From the NCBI RefSeq assembly GCF_014202995.1, contig NZ_JACHIA010000025.1:1-64000 (forward strand): a stretch of 64,000 bases of DNA. Direction: 5' to 3'. Of the stretch, positions 7,569 through 16,738 are shown in pieces. Position 1 is the first letter of the stretch. Every line of letters begins with the position of its first letter. Under the pieces are notes generated by a model, which had not been told where the DNA came from, did not search any database, and was given only the letters and a program-made list of their open reading frames with translations. The translations under genes and the position numbers were made by a program. Origin of the DNA: Longimicrobium terrae (lineage in GTDB: Bacteria > Gemmatimonadota > Gemmatimonadetes > Longimicrobiales > Longimicrobiaceae).

Positions 7569-9341
7569 TCAGTGCGATCCGTGGGCGTGTCCGGCGGGCG
7601 CGCCGTCCGGGCGCGGGTGCGGGCGCGGCATCTCCTTTACCACCTCCACCGTTTCCATCATCCCCAGATCCTCGTGGTCCAGGATGTGGCAGTGGATCAC
7701 AAAGCTCCCCGTGAAGTCGGTGTACTGCGTGTACACGGTCACCGTGTCGCCGCCGGGGATGAACTGCGTGTCTTTCCACACCCACTGCGCCCGCCCGTCC
7801 GGCCCCGTGCGCGACACCTGGAACGGGTTGATGTGGATGTGGAACACGTGCGGCAGCGGCGGGATTCCGTTGCCGCCCTGCACCGCCGCGGGATCGCCCA
7901 CCGTGGTCAGCGACCACATGTCGATGCTGTCCAGCTCCAGGTAGCGGGTGCGGCTCTCGTTGAACGCGGAGTAGTTGATCTCGAACGAGTTGCGCGGATT
8001 GGCGGACTGCATTCCGCTGCCGAGCTTGAAGACGGCTTCCTGCACGCCCGTGGCGGTGGTGGACAGGTCCACCCCGGCGAACGGGGCCAGCGGCGCCATC
8101 TCCGCCGTCGTGGGAAGGCGCATGGGCACGCGCGGCCCCGCAACCTCAAGGATGGCGATCAGGTTGGCGTCTTCCGCCACGCCGCGAAGCCCCTTGGCCG
8201 CGCTGGCCGAATCGTCCACCAGCTGGTAGCGGCCCGGCATGCCCGCCTGCACCAGCACATCGCTGCGGTAGCCCGGATACAGGATGATGGGCTGGCCGTC
8301 GCGCCAGGTGTCCACGCGGCCGGTGTACAGGCCGTCCGTGGCGATCTCGTGCAGCGCGTGGCCCTGCAGGCGGATCGCCATGGTTTCGCGGAACGAGCCG
8401 TCCACCAGCCGCCACCGCTGCACCTCGCCCGGCCGCATCCGGATGACGGGGACGATCTGCCCGTTGATGGTCACCTGGCGGTTGGAGCTGAGCCAGGTGC
8501 AGTTGGGGGAGCCCTGGGCGCAGAGCGCGGGGCTGTTGCTGCCGTCGGGAAAGAAGGCGGCGATGTTTTCCGATTCGCCCGCCGTGTCGTACAGGATGGT
8601 CTGGATGACCAGCACCTTTTCGCGCTCGTTGGCGGCGCGCAGCGAGGCGGGAATGGTGTTGGGATCGTCCTCCACCACCAGCGCGCCAGCCATGGCGCTC
8701 CCCACCTGGATGGCGGTGGAGCCGTGGGTGTGCGCGTGGTACCAGTAACTGCCGCGCGTGTGGTCCGCCGGAAGCGCGATGCTGTAGCGCAGGGTGTCCT
8801 GCGGGGGGATGGCCAGCAGCACGTTGTCGCTGTTGCCGTTGGGCGAAACGTGCAGCCCGTGCGTGTGCAGGTTGGTGGTGTTGAACGAGTACGGCCGCAT
8901 GTCCAGGAACGCGACCGTGTCTTCCTGCAGGAACTGGCTCCGCACCTGGGCCGGGGTTTCGGCGGGGAGGCGGTTGTTGAGCAGCGGGGCGATGGTGTCG
9001 CCCGGCCGCACGCGCAGGGTGGGGCCCACCAGCGCGCCGTTGTAGCTGCGCAGCCGCACCGGGCAGCCGCCGATGGAGGTGGTGGCCTTGTCCGTGTACT
9101 GCACCCGCAGGTCGGTGGTCAGCACGCCGTTGCGCGCGAGCAGTTCCGGCGGGTTGCGAAAGGGTTCCTGTCCGTATCCGCCCTGGCTGCGCGGCGCGAC
9201 GTTGATGGGCCGGTACGCGCAGGGGTTGGCGGCGGCGGGCGCGGGCGCGCCGCCCGGGCGGGGGCCCTGCGCGGTGGCGCAGGCGGCGAACAGGCAGACG
9301 GTCGCCAGAGCGGCCGCGGAGGCACTGCGATGGGTTCGCAT
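7569..9341 (-). CDS. Laccase-like multicopper oxidase lipoprotein
   Basis: A 590-residue protein that starts with an exported lipoprotein signal (lipobox LFAAC, Cys near residue 20), so it is probably anchored outside the cytoplasmic membrane. All four copper motifs are present in order: HTHGLH, YWYHAHTHG, HVFHIHINPF and HCHILDHEDLGMM. The last supplies the type-1 Cys, His and axial Met, so the enzyme should have intact type-1 and type-2/3 centres and reduce O2 to water while oxidising phenols or metals. The tail is His-rich (GHAHGSH). The start was chosen at the Met directly before the signal peptide. It is the first gene of the oxidase cluster. Confidence 0.9.
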   Translation of the reverse strand: MRTHRSASAAALATVCLFAACATAQGPRPGGAPAPAAANPCAYRPINVAPRSQGGYGQEPFRNPPELLARNGVLTTDLRVQYTDKATTSIGGCPVRLRSYNGALVGPTLRVRPGDTIAPLLNNRLPAETPAQVRSQFLQEDTVAFLDMRPYSFNTTNLHTHGLHVSPNGNSDNVLLAIPPQDTLRYSIALPADHTRGSYWYHAHTHGSTAIQVGSAMAGALVVEDDPNTIPASLRAANEREKVLVIQTILYDTAGESENIAAFFPDGSNSPALCAQGSPNCTWLSSNRQVTINGQIVPVIRMRPGEVQRWRLVDGSFRETMAIRLQGHALHEIATDGLYTGRVDTWRDGQPIILYPGYRSDVLVQAGMPGRYQLVDDSASAAKGLRGVAEDANLIAILEVAGPRVPMRLPTTAEMAPLAPFAGVDLSTTATGVQEAVFKLGSGMQSANPRNSFEINYSAFNESRTRYLELDSIDMWSLTTVGDPAAVQGGNGIPPLPHVFHIHINPFQVSRTGPDGRAQWVWKDTQFIPGGDTVTVYTQYTDFTGSFVIHCHILDHEDLGMMETVEVVKEMPRPHPRPDGAPAGHAHGSH

Positions 9342-9795
9342 GGGATTGAGCCGGTCTCGTTCGGGGATGGGAAGGGGAAGTCGCAAGCGGCGGGTCAGGA
9401 TGCGCCGGCACTGGGGAGCGTTCCGGCACAAAGGGGGTGCAAGCGGGATTCCTTCGGGTACGGCCCGGCTTCGCAATCAACCTAAGTATCTGCGACGTAT
9501 CACAGATGCAGCGGATCTGGCGTCATGCGTTCACTTGCTGCTTCGGTGGCCCGAGTGGGGCGCACATCGGGCAGGTGGGACAGAAGAGGTGCATGGAATG
9601 CGCGGTTAGTGAAATCAACCGCTCTCGTCAACTACTGTCGTATTGAGGGTTGGTTCAGGGTTTGGCGGGTGCCCGTAAACCTGTGCGGCGCGTCCGGACC
9701 AACGATCTTGCGGACCGGTCCCGACCCAGCTATTCATGTTTTATGTCCTATTGTGCTCGCGTGCTGGGCGTCCTTGATTCAGGACTGGGGAGACG
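9342..9795. other. Divergent intergenic region
   Basis: 454 bases between the multicopper oxidase gene (minus) and a propeller gene (plus). No convincing reading frame is present. The stretch 9480-9780 is less G+C-rich than the genes around it and should hold promoters for both directions. I cannot fix a -35/-10 pair with confidence. Confidence 0.5.
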
Positions 9796-10971
9796 GTGAG
9801 GACGATTTCGATGTGGCTCGCCGCAGTCGCCGGCGCATTCGTGGTCGCAACGGCGCCGCTGGGTTCCCAGCCGGTGGTCAGGATGGACGCACGCGACCAA
9901 GCGCTGCGCCGGGAGGCGCGGCAGCTCCATGCCGTGGGCGCGGCGGAGGGGCGGGGAGCGGACGTGTTCGGCGGGGTGGCCGGCGTGGCGTTCGACGGCG
10001 CGGAGAACCTGTACGTGCTGGACCGCGTGAACGCGCGCGTCGCCGTCTTCGACTCCGCCGGCCGGTTCGTGCGCACGCTGGGGCGGCGGGGCGGGGGGCC
10101 GGGCGAGTTCTCCCTTCCGCAGCAGATGGCCGTCACGCGCGCGGGCGAGGTCATCGTCTCCGACGCGGGGCACGGCGCGCTGATCATTTTCGGGCGGGAC
10201 GGAAGCGCGCGCTCGGTCCGCTATCCGGGCGTGGGCACGCTGATGGGCCGGACGCTCGCGCCCCATCCGCGCGGCGGCGTGGTCAGCCTCGCGATGGGCA
10301 ATCCGGCGGCGGGCGGGGCGAACGCGATCGGCGAAGAAACGCTGCTCTGGATCCCCACGGGCGCAGGCGCGTCGCGCACGCTGGCCAGCGTGAGCACGCC
10401 CCGCGGCCGTGGGGCAGGGAGCGCGGGGTCTCGCGAAAGACCGGCCTTTTCGCCGTCGTTCCGCTTCGCGGTGCTGGCGGACGGCGGCGTCGCGGTCGCG
10501 GACGGGACGGCGTACGCCATCCGCATTCTGGATTCGAGCGGGCGGGTGCTGCGCGTGCTTCAGCGGCCCATCGCACCGCGCCGCGTCACCGCGCGCGACC
10601 GGGAACACGAGATGGATTGGCGGGAGTCGCTGGCCTCCAGCGGCGGAATCCGCATCGTGGGCCCGCGCGGCGCCGTCATCCCGGCTCCCGTCCTCCGCCG
10701 TGTTGGCGAGGAGTTGCGGGATGTGGAGTTCGCGGATGTCATGCCGGTCATCCGCCGCATGGGCGTGGATGCGGCGGGAAATCTGTGGATCGAGCGTGCT
10801 GGACCGTCGATGGAGCAGAGCGGCGGCGTCGACATCGTCACCCCGGCCGGCCGCTACTTGAGGACGCTCGCTGGCTGGCGGCTTCCGGACGCGTTCAGCC
10901 CACACGGGCGCGCCGCGTACATCCGCGAAGACGAAAACGGGGTCCAGCGAGTCGTCGTCGTACGCATCTGA
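9796..10971 (+). CDS. Exported six-bladed beta-propeller protein
   Basis: A 391-residue protein. A GTG start is preferred because GGGGAG lies five bases upstream and the product opens with a signal peptide (RTISMWLAAVAGAFVVATAP). The body repeats the NHL/6-bladed pattern: FDGAENLYVLDRVNARVAVFD, then GRFVRTLGRRGGGPGEF, then VTRAGEVIVSDAGHGALIIF. Six-bladed propellers of this type are common exported or lipid-linked proteins of unknown ligand in this group. A second propeller with the same GxGPGEF blade motif is encoded at 57428-58597. Confidence 0.8.
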   Translation: MRTISMWLAAVAGAFVVATAPLGSQPVVRMDARDQALRREARQLHAVGAAEGRGADVFGGVAGVAFDGAENLYVLDRVNARVAVFDSAGRFVRTLGRRGGGPGEFSLPQQMAVTRAGEVIVSDAGHGALIIFGRDGSARSVRYPGVGTLMGRTLAPHPRGGVVSLAMGNPAAGGANAIGEETLLWIPTGAGASRTLASVSTPRGRGAGSAGSRERPAFSPSFRFAVLADGGVAVADGTAYAIRILDSSGRVLRVLQRPIAPRRVTARDREHEMDWRESLASSGGIRIVGPRGAVIPAPVLRRVGEELRDVEFADVMPVIRRMGVDAAGNLWIERAGPSMEQSGGVDIVTPAGRYLRTLAGWRLPDAFSPHGRAAYIREDENGVQRVVVVRI

Positions 10972-11077
10972 AACGGTGCCTGCGGCAATTCCGACGATCA
11001 GAATGCCTTGTTTGATGGTGCAGGAATCCCGGGGAGCAACACCCTTCCGTCCCCATCACGGGTTACCAAGCAGATTC

Positions 11078-11314
11078 ATGAGAATGACAATCGGCAGGAT
11101 CGTGATCGGGCTTTCCGTGGTTTCGCTGGGTCTGGGGCTGACGGGGCGACAGGCCTGGGCTGCGGAAATTTCGTCCGCCGCTGCGGGTGCTTCGCAGTGT
11201 GTTCTGCAACCTGGAGTCTACAAGATCATAGATGCATCCGGAAATCTGGTGGGCGTTCTGCTGGTCTATCCGGATTGTCACACGGAAATCATCAAAGCTG
11301 TCGATAATTCCTGA
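11078..11314 (+). CDS. Small exported protein, unknown
   Basis: 78 residues. The first 29 form a typical Sec signal (RIVIGLSVVSLGLGL, cleavage after AWA). The mature part is about 50 residues with two cysteines (SQCVLQPG and YPDCHTE) that could form a disulphide. No family recognised. It lies 106 bases after the propeller gene on the same strand. An upstream in-frame ATG would put the signal peptide in the middle of the protein, so it was rejected. Confidence 0.5.
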   Translation: MRMTIGRIVIGLSVVSLGLGLTGRQAWAAEISSAAAGASQCVLQPGVYKIIDASGNLVGVLLVYPDCHTEIIKAVDNS

Positions 11315-11517
11315 TCGTTTCCGGCCGGCACGAGCGCGTCCGAGGCTGGGGCTTCACGGGGCGGATGATGAACGGCGGGCGGTGGCGAGGTGGACGGCGT
11401 GCGCGGGATGACGGGTCTCATCCCTTGGGTTTGGGGCCGGTTTGGCGGGGAAGTGGCGCAGATTTCGCGCTTGGTGGCCGATAACCCGCCGGCCTTTCTT
11501 CCCGCGATGATTCCATC

Positions 11518-12201
11518 ATGAAGATCCGCACCCCAGTACGGACGTTCTGCGTCCTCGCGTTCACCGCGTTCGCCGCCGCCTGCGAAAGCAGCACCAGCGG
11601 CTCCAACGTAGACACGGTCATCATCGAGGCCGACGACTCCGAGGTCACCGTGGGCCAGAGCCTTCAGCTTCAGGCGACGGCGTACGACGACGACGGCGAG
11701 CCGCTGAACCGCAACGACATCGAGTGGACGTCCAGCAACCCGTCCGTGGCGACCGTCAGCGCATCGGGCCTGCTCACGGGCGTGTCGCTGGGGACGGTGG
11801 CCATCACCGCCGAGGTGGGCGGCGAGTTCGACACGCAGAGCTTTCAGGTGGTTCCCCCGGTGGACGATGGCGACGAGTGCCCCATCACCGCCATCAACAT
11901 CGGCTCCACCGCGACGGGAACGCTGTCCACCAGCGACTGCGCCCTGGACGACGGAACGCACTTCGACTTCTACGCCTTTACAGTGTCGTCCACGCGCACG
12001 GTCACCATCACCCTGCGCTCGTCGGCGTTCGATGCCTACCTGTTCCTGCTGTCGTCCGATGCGCAGGTGATTGCGCAGGACAACGACTCCGGCGGTGGCC
12101 GCGACGCCGCCATCACGCGCACGCTGTCCGCGGGCACGTACGTGATCGCCGCCAACAGCTTCAACGTGGCGGACGGCAGCTACACGCTATCCGTGCAGTA
12201 G
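11518..12201 (+). CDS. Lipoprotein with Big2 and PPC domains
   Basis: 227 residues. The signal peptide ends in lipobox FAAAC (Cys near residue 22). Residues about 32-115 are a bacterial Ig-like Big2 domain (WTSSNPSVATVSASGLLTGV is the typical core). Residues about 120-227 are a pre-peptidase C-terminal (PPC) beta-sandwich (FDFYAFTVSSTRTVTI, then GSYTLSVQ). Both are adhesion or stalk modules without catalytic residues, so a structural surface role is likely. A strong terminator follows, so it is probably monocistronic. Confidence 0.8.
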   Translation: MKIRTPVRTFCVLAFTAFAAACESSTSGSNVDTVIIEADDSEVTVGQSLQLQATAYDDDGEPLNRNDIEWTSSNPSVATVSASGLLTGVSLGTVAITAEVGGEFDTQSFQVVPPVDDGDECPITAINIGSTATGTLSTSDCALDDGTHFDFYAFTVSSTRTVTITLRSSAFDAYLFLLSSDAQVIAQDNDSGGGRDAAITRTLSAGTYVIAANSFNVADGSYTLSVQ

Positions 12202-12222
12202 CGGCGGATCGCACGAAACGAG

Positions 12223-12257
12223 GACCCGGGCTGCCATTGGCGGCCCGGGTCTTTTTT
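12223..12257 (+). terminator. Rho-independent terminator
   Basis: Perfect nine-base arms GACCCGGGC (12223-12231) and GCCCGGGTC (12243-12251) are followed by a run of six T. It ends the Big2/PPC lipoprotein transcript. Confidence 0.9.
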
Positions 12258-12396
12258 GTTCGGCCGATTCGTCCGCGGCATCGGGAGGAACTGCCGTTTC
12301 ACACGGAGGCCACGGAGGATGCACGGAGGTCACGGAGGAGTTCGGCTCCGTCCTCCGCCGCGGCGCGTGACCCTTGGCAGCCGTTCCTGGATGACG

Positions 12397-12435
12397 ATCA
12401 AAACACCCCCGGCGAGTCCGTCTCGCCGGGGGTGT
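12397..12435 (-). terminator. Terminator of the NmrA-like gene
   Basis: Arms 12403-12416 and 12422-12435 are a perfect 14-base inverted repeat (ACACCCCCGGCGAG) with a five-base loop. On the minus strand it is followed by TTTT. It lies just past the stop of the NmrA-like gene. Confidence 0.85.
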
Positions 12436-12456
12436 CGATGTTTTCAGGGACAGCGG

Positions 12457-13349
12457 TCAGTGGCGGGTGAGCACGTCGCGCGCGTTCGTCCACCGCAGTT
12501 CCGGGTAGCGGCCGTTGTCCAGCGAACGAAAGGCCCCCAGGCCGCTGTACATGTTGTACATGTACTGCATGCCCTGCCACGGCGGATAGATTTCGTCCGG
12601 CTGCGGTGCCACGGTGCGCGCAACCTTGATCAGCACGCCCAGCAGCCCCAGCCCGCCCGCGCGGAACAGCCGGAACCGCTCGCCGGTGATGTCCGTCATG
12701 AGCGCGGCCAGCTCGCGCGCGCTCACCTGGTCCCCCGCGATGCGCAGGATGCGCGGCGTGGACGGATCGAGCGCGGCAGCGGCGGTATAGGCGGCCACGT
12801 CGTCCTTGGTGGTGAAATCCATCCGCTGATCGGCATCCTGCCAGTACAGAATCCGCCTGCGCTTGAACAGGATGATGGGCGCCACCCCGGTCAGCATGTC
12901 CGCGAACGCCCCGTTCATGATGGACGTCGCCGCGATGGGCGCCCGGTCCACCCGCTCCTTGAACTCGCGCCGCAGATCCAGGTTGCGGTTGGAGCCGGGG
13001 GGCAGCGTGGTAAAGTCGATGGCGAAGTCCGACGGAATGAAGCGCGGTGCGCCGGCGCTCACCGCCGCCTCCAGCAGCCGCGTCTGCGCTTCCACGATCA
13101 CCTCGCGCAGCCCGCTGAGCGCGGACACCACGCATGCCGCGCCGGTGCACGCCCGGCGCAGCGCCTCGGGTCGTCGTACTCCGCTTCGGCGATCTCCACG
13201 CCCAGCCCGCGCAGGTGAGCCACCTTGTCCGCCGCCGCGCCGGGGCGCACCAGCGCACGCACCGCCGCGCCGCGGTCAACCAGCGCCCGGGCTATGCGCC
13301 CGCCAAGGTCGCCGGTGCCGCCGGCCAGCAGAATGGGCTGCGTTGTCAT
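12457..13349 (-). pseudogene. NmrA-like NAD(P)-binding reductase, frameshifted
   Basis: The N-terminal part (start at 13349, MTTQPILLAGGTGDLGGRIA) carries the Rossmann GGTGDLGG loop of NmrA-type atypical short-chain reductases. The reading is lost near 13167 after AEYDDP. In the neighbouring frame the family sequence continues as RRACTGAACVVSALSG and then PRFIPSDFAIDF, to a stop at 12457. Restoring one base (CCGAG to CCGGAG on the minus strand) gives a single protein of about 297 residues. Family members bind NAD(P) and act as reductases or redox sensors; the substrate is unknown. Confidence 0.8.
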
Positions 13350-13457
13350 CGATGATCCGTTCAGGAATCCGGGGAAGGCGCATCTGCCCGCCCAACCCTG
13401 AACCAACCTTTCACGTTCCGCGCCGCGATTCCCATCCACGGCCGCGGCGGCGCGTCC

Positions 13458-14417
13458 TCACGGGTGCGGGGCCGCGCCGTTCCGTGACGGGATCCGTGAG
13501 GCCATGTAGCTCACCATCTGCTCGGTGATCCAGTCGCGTACCGGCGTGGTGTAGTGCACGCCGTCCCCGATGTGCATCCACGGGGCGCGCCAGCTGAGCC
13601 CGTCGTCCGCCGTCGCGAACGCGCCCAGGTCAATCAGCCCCGCCCCGGTGCGGGCCGCCATCTCGCGGATGCCGGCGTTGACTTCCGCGATCGCGTCGCC
13701 CTGTTCAAGGCCCGGGCGGGGCGCCAGCGTGGTCAGAACCAGGTGGTCGGCGGCGTGCCCGGCCGCCATCCACTGATCCATCATCCACTCCAGATTCTGA
13801 ATCGTGCGCGCGGGCGCGATCCCGCTGCCGAAATCGTTGGTTCCCAGCGAGACGTACGCAAAGTCAGTAGAGTCGGGAACGTACGCGTTCACACGGACAA
13901 TGCCGCCCTGCGGAAACGCGGTGCCGAACGGCTCCCCGCCGGACCACGGGGCGCCCATCCCCAGCACCTCGGCCTGGAAACGGGTGATGCCGTTCACCAT
14001 CGCGCGCGCGTTGGGCGAACCGTTGCCGTTGCGGTCGGGACCGCCGTGGTCGCCGCCCCCCGTGGTGGTGCCGGTGATGCCATGGTTCACCACCCGGATC
14101 GGCATTGGCTGAAGGGCGCGCCAGCGCAACTCCATGCGTCCGGCCAGCTGCTCGCCGTGGTTGCCCGCCGCGGCGGACGGGCGCGGCGGTGCGTCGGACA
14201 CGTATGAGCGCGCCAGGACGTGCGGCTCGGCGAAGCTCCACGCCATGTCGGTGTTGGAGTCGCCGAACGTCGTTACGCGCACCGTGTCGGCGGGCGCGAG
14301 GCTGGCGATGGGAGCGGGGCCCGTCGATGAATCGCCGCACCCCCCCAGCGGGACGGCGGCCAGAACGAGCAGAATGGGCCAGGAATGATGGCTCGGGATG
14401 GTGTTTGCGGGCATCAC
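13458..14417 (-). CDS. SGNH/GDSL-type hydrolase lipoprotein
   Basis: 319 residues. The lipobox is LGGC (Cys near residue 27), followed by a Ser/Thr/Pro linker. The catalytic blocks are TFGDSNTD (nucleophile Ser), the Gly of NHGITG, SLGTNDFGSG (Asn of block III) and DGVHYT (Asp-His of block V), so all four SGNH residues are present. The enzyme should be an exported esterase or deacetylase, for example acting on acetylated polysaccharides. The substrate cannot be read from the sequence. Two adjacent ATG codons exist at the start; either keeps the signal peptide. Confidence 0.85.
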   Translation of the reverse strand: MMPANTIPSHHSWPILLVLAAVPLGGCGDSSTGPAPIASLAPADTVRVTTFGDSNTDMAWSFAEPHVLARSYVSDAPPRPSAAAGNHGEQLAGRMELRWRALQPMPIRVVNHGITGTTTGGGDHGGPDRNGNGSPNARAMVNGITRFQAEVLGMGAPWSGGEPFGTAFPQGGIVRVNAYVPDSTDFAYVSLGTNDFGSGIAPARTIQNLEWMMDQWMAAGHAADHLVLTTLAPRPGLEQGDAIAEVNAGIREMAARTGAGLIDLGAFATADDGLSWRAPWMHIGDGVHYTTPVRDWITEQMVSYMASRIPSRNGAAPHP

Positions 14418-14600
14418 GCGGTGGTCACGCGGGCGACGGAACGTGTGGGCGAAAAGGAGTTAGCACGCGCCTTCCCGTCGTGCAACTCCCCAAAGCAAGG
14501 CCGGGCACCCACAGCCGCCGGGCTGACCCACCCTGCAATTTTCATTGGCATCCGTTCGATTGATCGGGGAGCTTTGGCCCGCCCGAAATGGCCAAGGCCG

Positions 14601-15911
14601 CTACTCGAGCGAGCGAAGGCGTTTGAGTATCTCATCCTGCGTAATGATCCCCGAGGCTAGAATTTCTTCGTAGCGCTCTCGATCCACGACAATAAGGACC
14701 TGCAGGACCTTCTCCGCTTCGCGCTGGTTTTCAGCTGCGAGGATCGTCAGGGCATCATAAAAAAGGGCGCCGCGTTGCAGGCCATTGTGAACGAAGGTCA
14801 CCGCAAGCTTCCTAAGCTCAGCTCGATTTTGACTGCCGATCAGTCCCACAAGAAGTGGTAGCCCTTGGCTTAATTCCCTGCGTCTCTGCACAAGAGATTC
14901 GGCTACCTTCCTCGCTTCGGCCATATTCGTCATTGTTCCAGCCAACTCGCTGAACAGCGCTGAGTCTCCCTTGCCCGCGTCCACCAGGTCGGTCAGTACC
15001 TTCCGGAATTCAGCTTGATTTCGCTGCAGAAGCTCGGTGACAAGCATGTGGAACTCGGGCAGACCCGTTGCCTCCGCATGAATAACCTGCCGGGTAATCT
15101 CCTGCAGATGGCCCGCATCCTGGATGTTGCAGGCGATCGTCATAGCCAGCTGGAAGTCCTTCTGTGTCAGCAGTCTATTCACAAACTGGAGCTTCGATTG
15201 ATCACTTCGCAGCCTGCTGTGGATCCGTACGAAATCATCGGTCTCCCCTCTGTTGAGGAAAAACTCTGCGATCGCTTCCCGTTCACCGTCCGCGGTAGGC
15301 AGTTCCGCTTTGGGATCACGGTATCTGCTGAACAGCACTGCAATGTCGTGCGTCCCGCTCGCAACCGGATTGGTCGAGAGAAGCTCTGCCGGCTCTGCTC
15401 GCCGACTTTGCGGCAGTTGTTCGATGATTCGGCTCAACTTCACGTACACCGCTTCTCGCTTGGCCCGGCGGAGCTTGACGAGAGGTTCAGAGGGCGGATT
15501 CACGGACTGGAAGCGGGCCAGTGCGGGCGTCTGTTCGAATCTGCACGGGCTTATGATCACGGGTAGCACACGCGTGCCCCGTTGCTCCGCTGCGACAAGC
15601 AATGGTGGCAACTCGTTCCTGGTGATGAAGTCTGACGCCAGGAAATCCGCGCTGATCATCAGGATCGCAACATCAGCCTGAGCGAGCGCTTCCGCGATTT
15701 CTTGCTCCCACTGCGAGCCTGCTTGGAGACGAGTGTCGTCCCAAAGCGAAATGACGCCGTCTCGTTCCAAGGGTTTGAGGTGTACCCGCAGCCGGTTCAG
15801 CCAGTCGACGTCTGCGTGGCTGTAGGAAATGAAAACATTGTTTCCAGTAATCATGAAACGCAGCCGTTCCATTGCAGGTGCGTGCGGATGAGAATCGCTG
15901 TTGATGCTCAT
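14601..15911 (-). CDS. TIR-domain protein with alpha-helical C-terminus
   Basis: 436 residues. An N-terminal TIR_2 domain at about residues 22-165 has the box FISYSHADVDWLNRL, then LWDDTRLQAGSQWEQEI and MISADFLASDFI. Bacterial TIR domains of this kind often cleave or remodel NAD in antiphage immunity, or act as scaffolds; activity is not proven here. The remaining 270 residues are mostly helical and hydrophilic, with repeats reminiscent of HEAT/TPR proteins (NRLLTQKDFQLAMTIACNIQ). Base use differs from its neighbours: 15121-15180 is 31/60 G+C. That suggests transfer. No partner gene is adjacent; the ABC transporter genes upstream are unrelated. Confidence 0.8.
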   Translation of the reverse strand: MSINSDSHPHAPAMERLRFMITGNNVFISYSHADVDWLNRLRVHLKPLERDGVISLWDDTRLQAGSQWEQEIAEALAQADVAILMISADFLASDFITRNELPPLLVAAEQRGTRVLPVIISPCRFEQTPALARFQSVNPPSEPLVKLRRAKREAVYVKLSRIIEQLPQSRRAEPAELLSTNPVASGTHDIAVLFSRYRDPKAELPTADGEREAIAEFFLNRGETDDFVRIHSRLRSDQSKLQFVNRLLTQKDFQLAMTIACNIQDAGHLQEITRQVIHAEATGLPEFHMLVTELLQRNQAEFRKVLTDLVDAGKGDSALFSELAGTMTNMAEARKVAESLVQRRRELSQGLPLLVGLIGSQNRAELRKLAVTFVHNGLQRGALFYDALTILAAENQREAEKVLQVLIVVDRERYEEILASGIITQDEILKRLRSLE

Positions 15912-16006
15912 CACGTTACGCCGCTTTCCAAGGCGGGACAATGGCTCTTCCAGTGTACTCGTTCGCCAGCGGTCCCTTTTTCCCGGCCCGCCCACCTCGA
16001 CCTGGG

Positions 16007-16738
16007 TCAGGCGCGTGCGGGGCGGGCGGCGAGGCCCAGGTAGTCGCGGCGGAACTGCCAGTCGCGGCGGGCGGTTTCCGGGTCGCCGAGCGGGCGCGTG
16101 CTTCCGCCCGTCATCCACGTCACCCGGTCCGCGACGGCAAAGATGAACGGCACCTCGTGCCCGGTGAGCACGATGGCCGATCCCCGTGCCGCCAGCGAGC
16201 GGAACGCGGCGGTGAACAGCTCCGTATCCGCTGGCGTGATGCCCAGAAACGGTTCGTCCGCCAGCAGGCACTCCGGCGCGCGTACCAGCGCCAGCGCCAG
16301 TTCCGCGCGGCGCCGCTCGCCGCCGGAGTAGGTGCCGACGCCCCGGTCCAGCAGGTGGGTGATCCGCAGTTCCTGCAGCACTTCGTCGCGCGGGGGCAGG
16401 CCGAAGCGGCGCCGCAGCGCATCCAGGTGCTGTCGCAACGTGAGGGTGCGGGTGAGGGTGCAGCGGTCCGCGGGAAGCAGAAATACGCCCTGCATCGCCA
16501 GCCGCGAAAGCCGCGTGCGCGTGTACACCTGGCCGCGGACGCGCAGAACGCCGTGGTCCGGCGCCATCAGCCCCGCCATGATGCGCAGCAGCGTGCTCTT
16601 TCCCTCGCCGTTCCGTCCCACGAGCGCCGTCACCACGCCCCGGTCCGCCGCCAGCGTCGCCGCGGACAGCACGGCGCGCTCCCCGAACCGCTTGCCGATG
16701 CAGTCCGCGGCCAGGAGCGTCTCCGCCGTGCCGCTCAC
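16007..16738 (-). CDS. ABC transporter ATP-binding protein
   Basis: 243 residues. Walker A is GRNGEGKST, the signature is YSGGERRR, and Walker B is LLADEP, with the switch His in LTGHEVPF. The most likely start is GTG at 16738, overlapping the TGA of the upstream membrane-protein gene (GTGA). An ATG 46 codons earlier would add an Arg/Pro-rich tail that is only a shadow of the membrane-protein frame. With that gene it forms a minimal two-gene exporter-like unit; the cargo is unknown. Confidence 0.85.
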   Translation of the reverse strand: MSGTAETLLAADCIGKRFGERAVLSAATLAADRGVVTALVGRNGEGKSTLLRIMAGLMAPDHGVLRVRGQVYTRTRLSRLAMQGVFLLPADRCTLTRTLTLRQHLDALRRRFGLPPRDEVLQELRITHLLDRGVGTYSGGERRRAELALALVRAPECLLADEPFLGITPADTELFTAAFRSLAARGSAIVLTGHEVPFIFAVADRVTWMTGGSTRPLGDPETARRDWQFRRDYLGLAARPARA

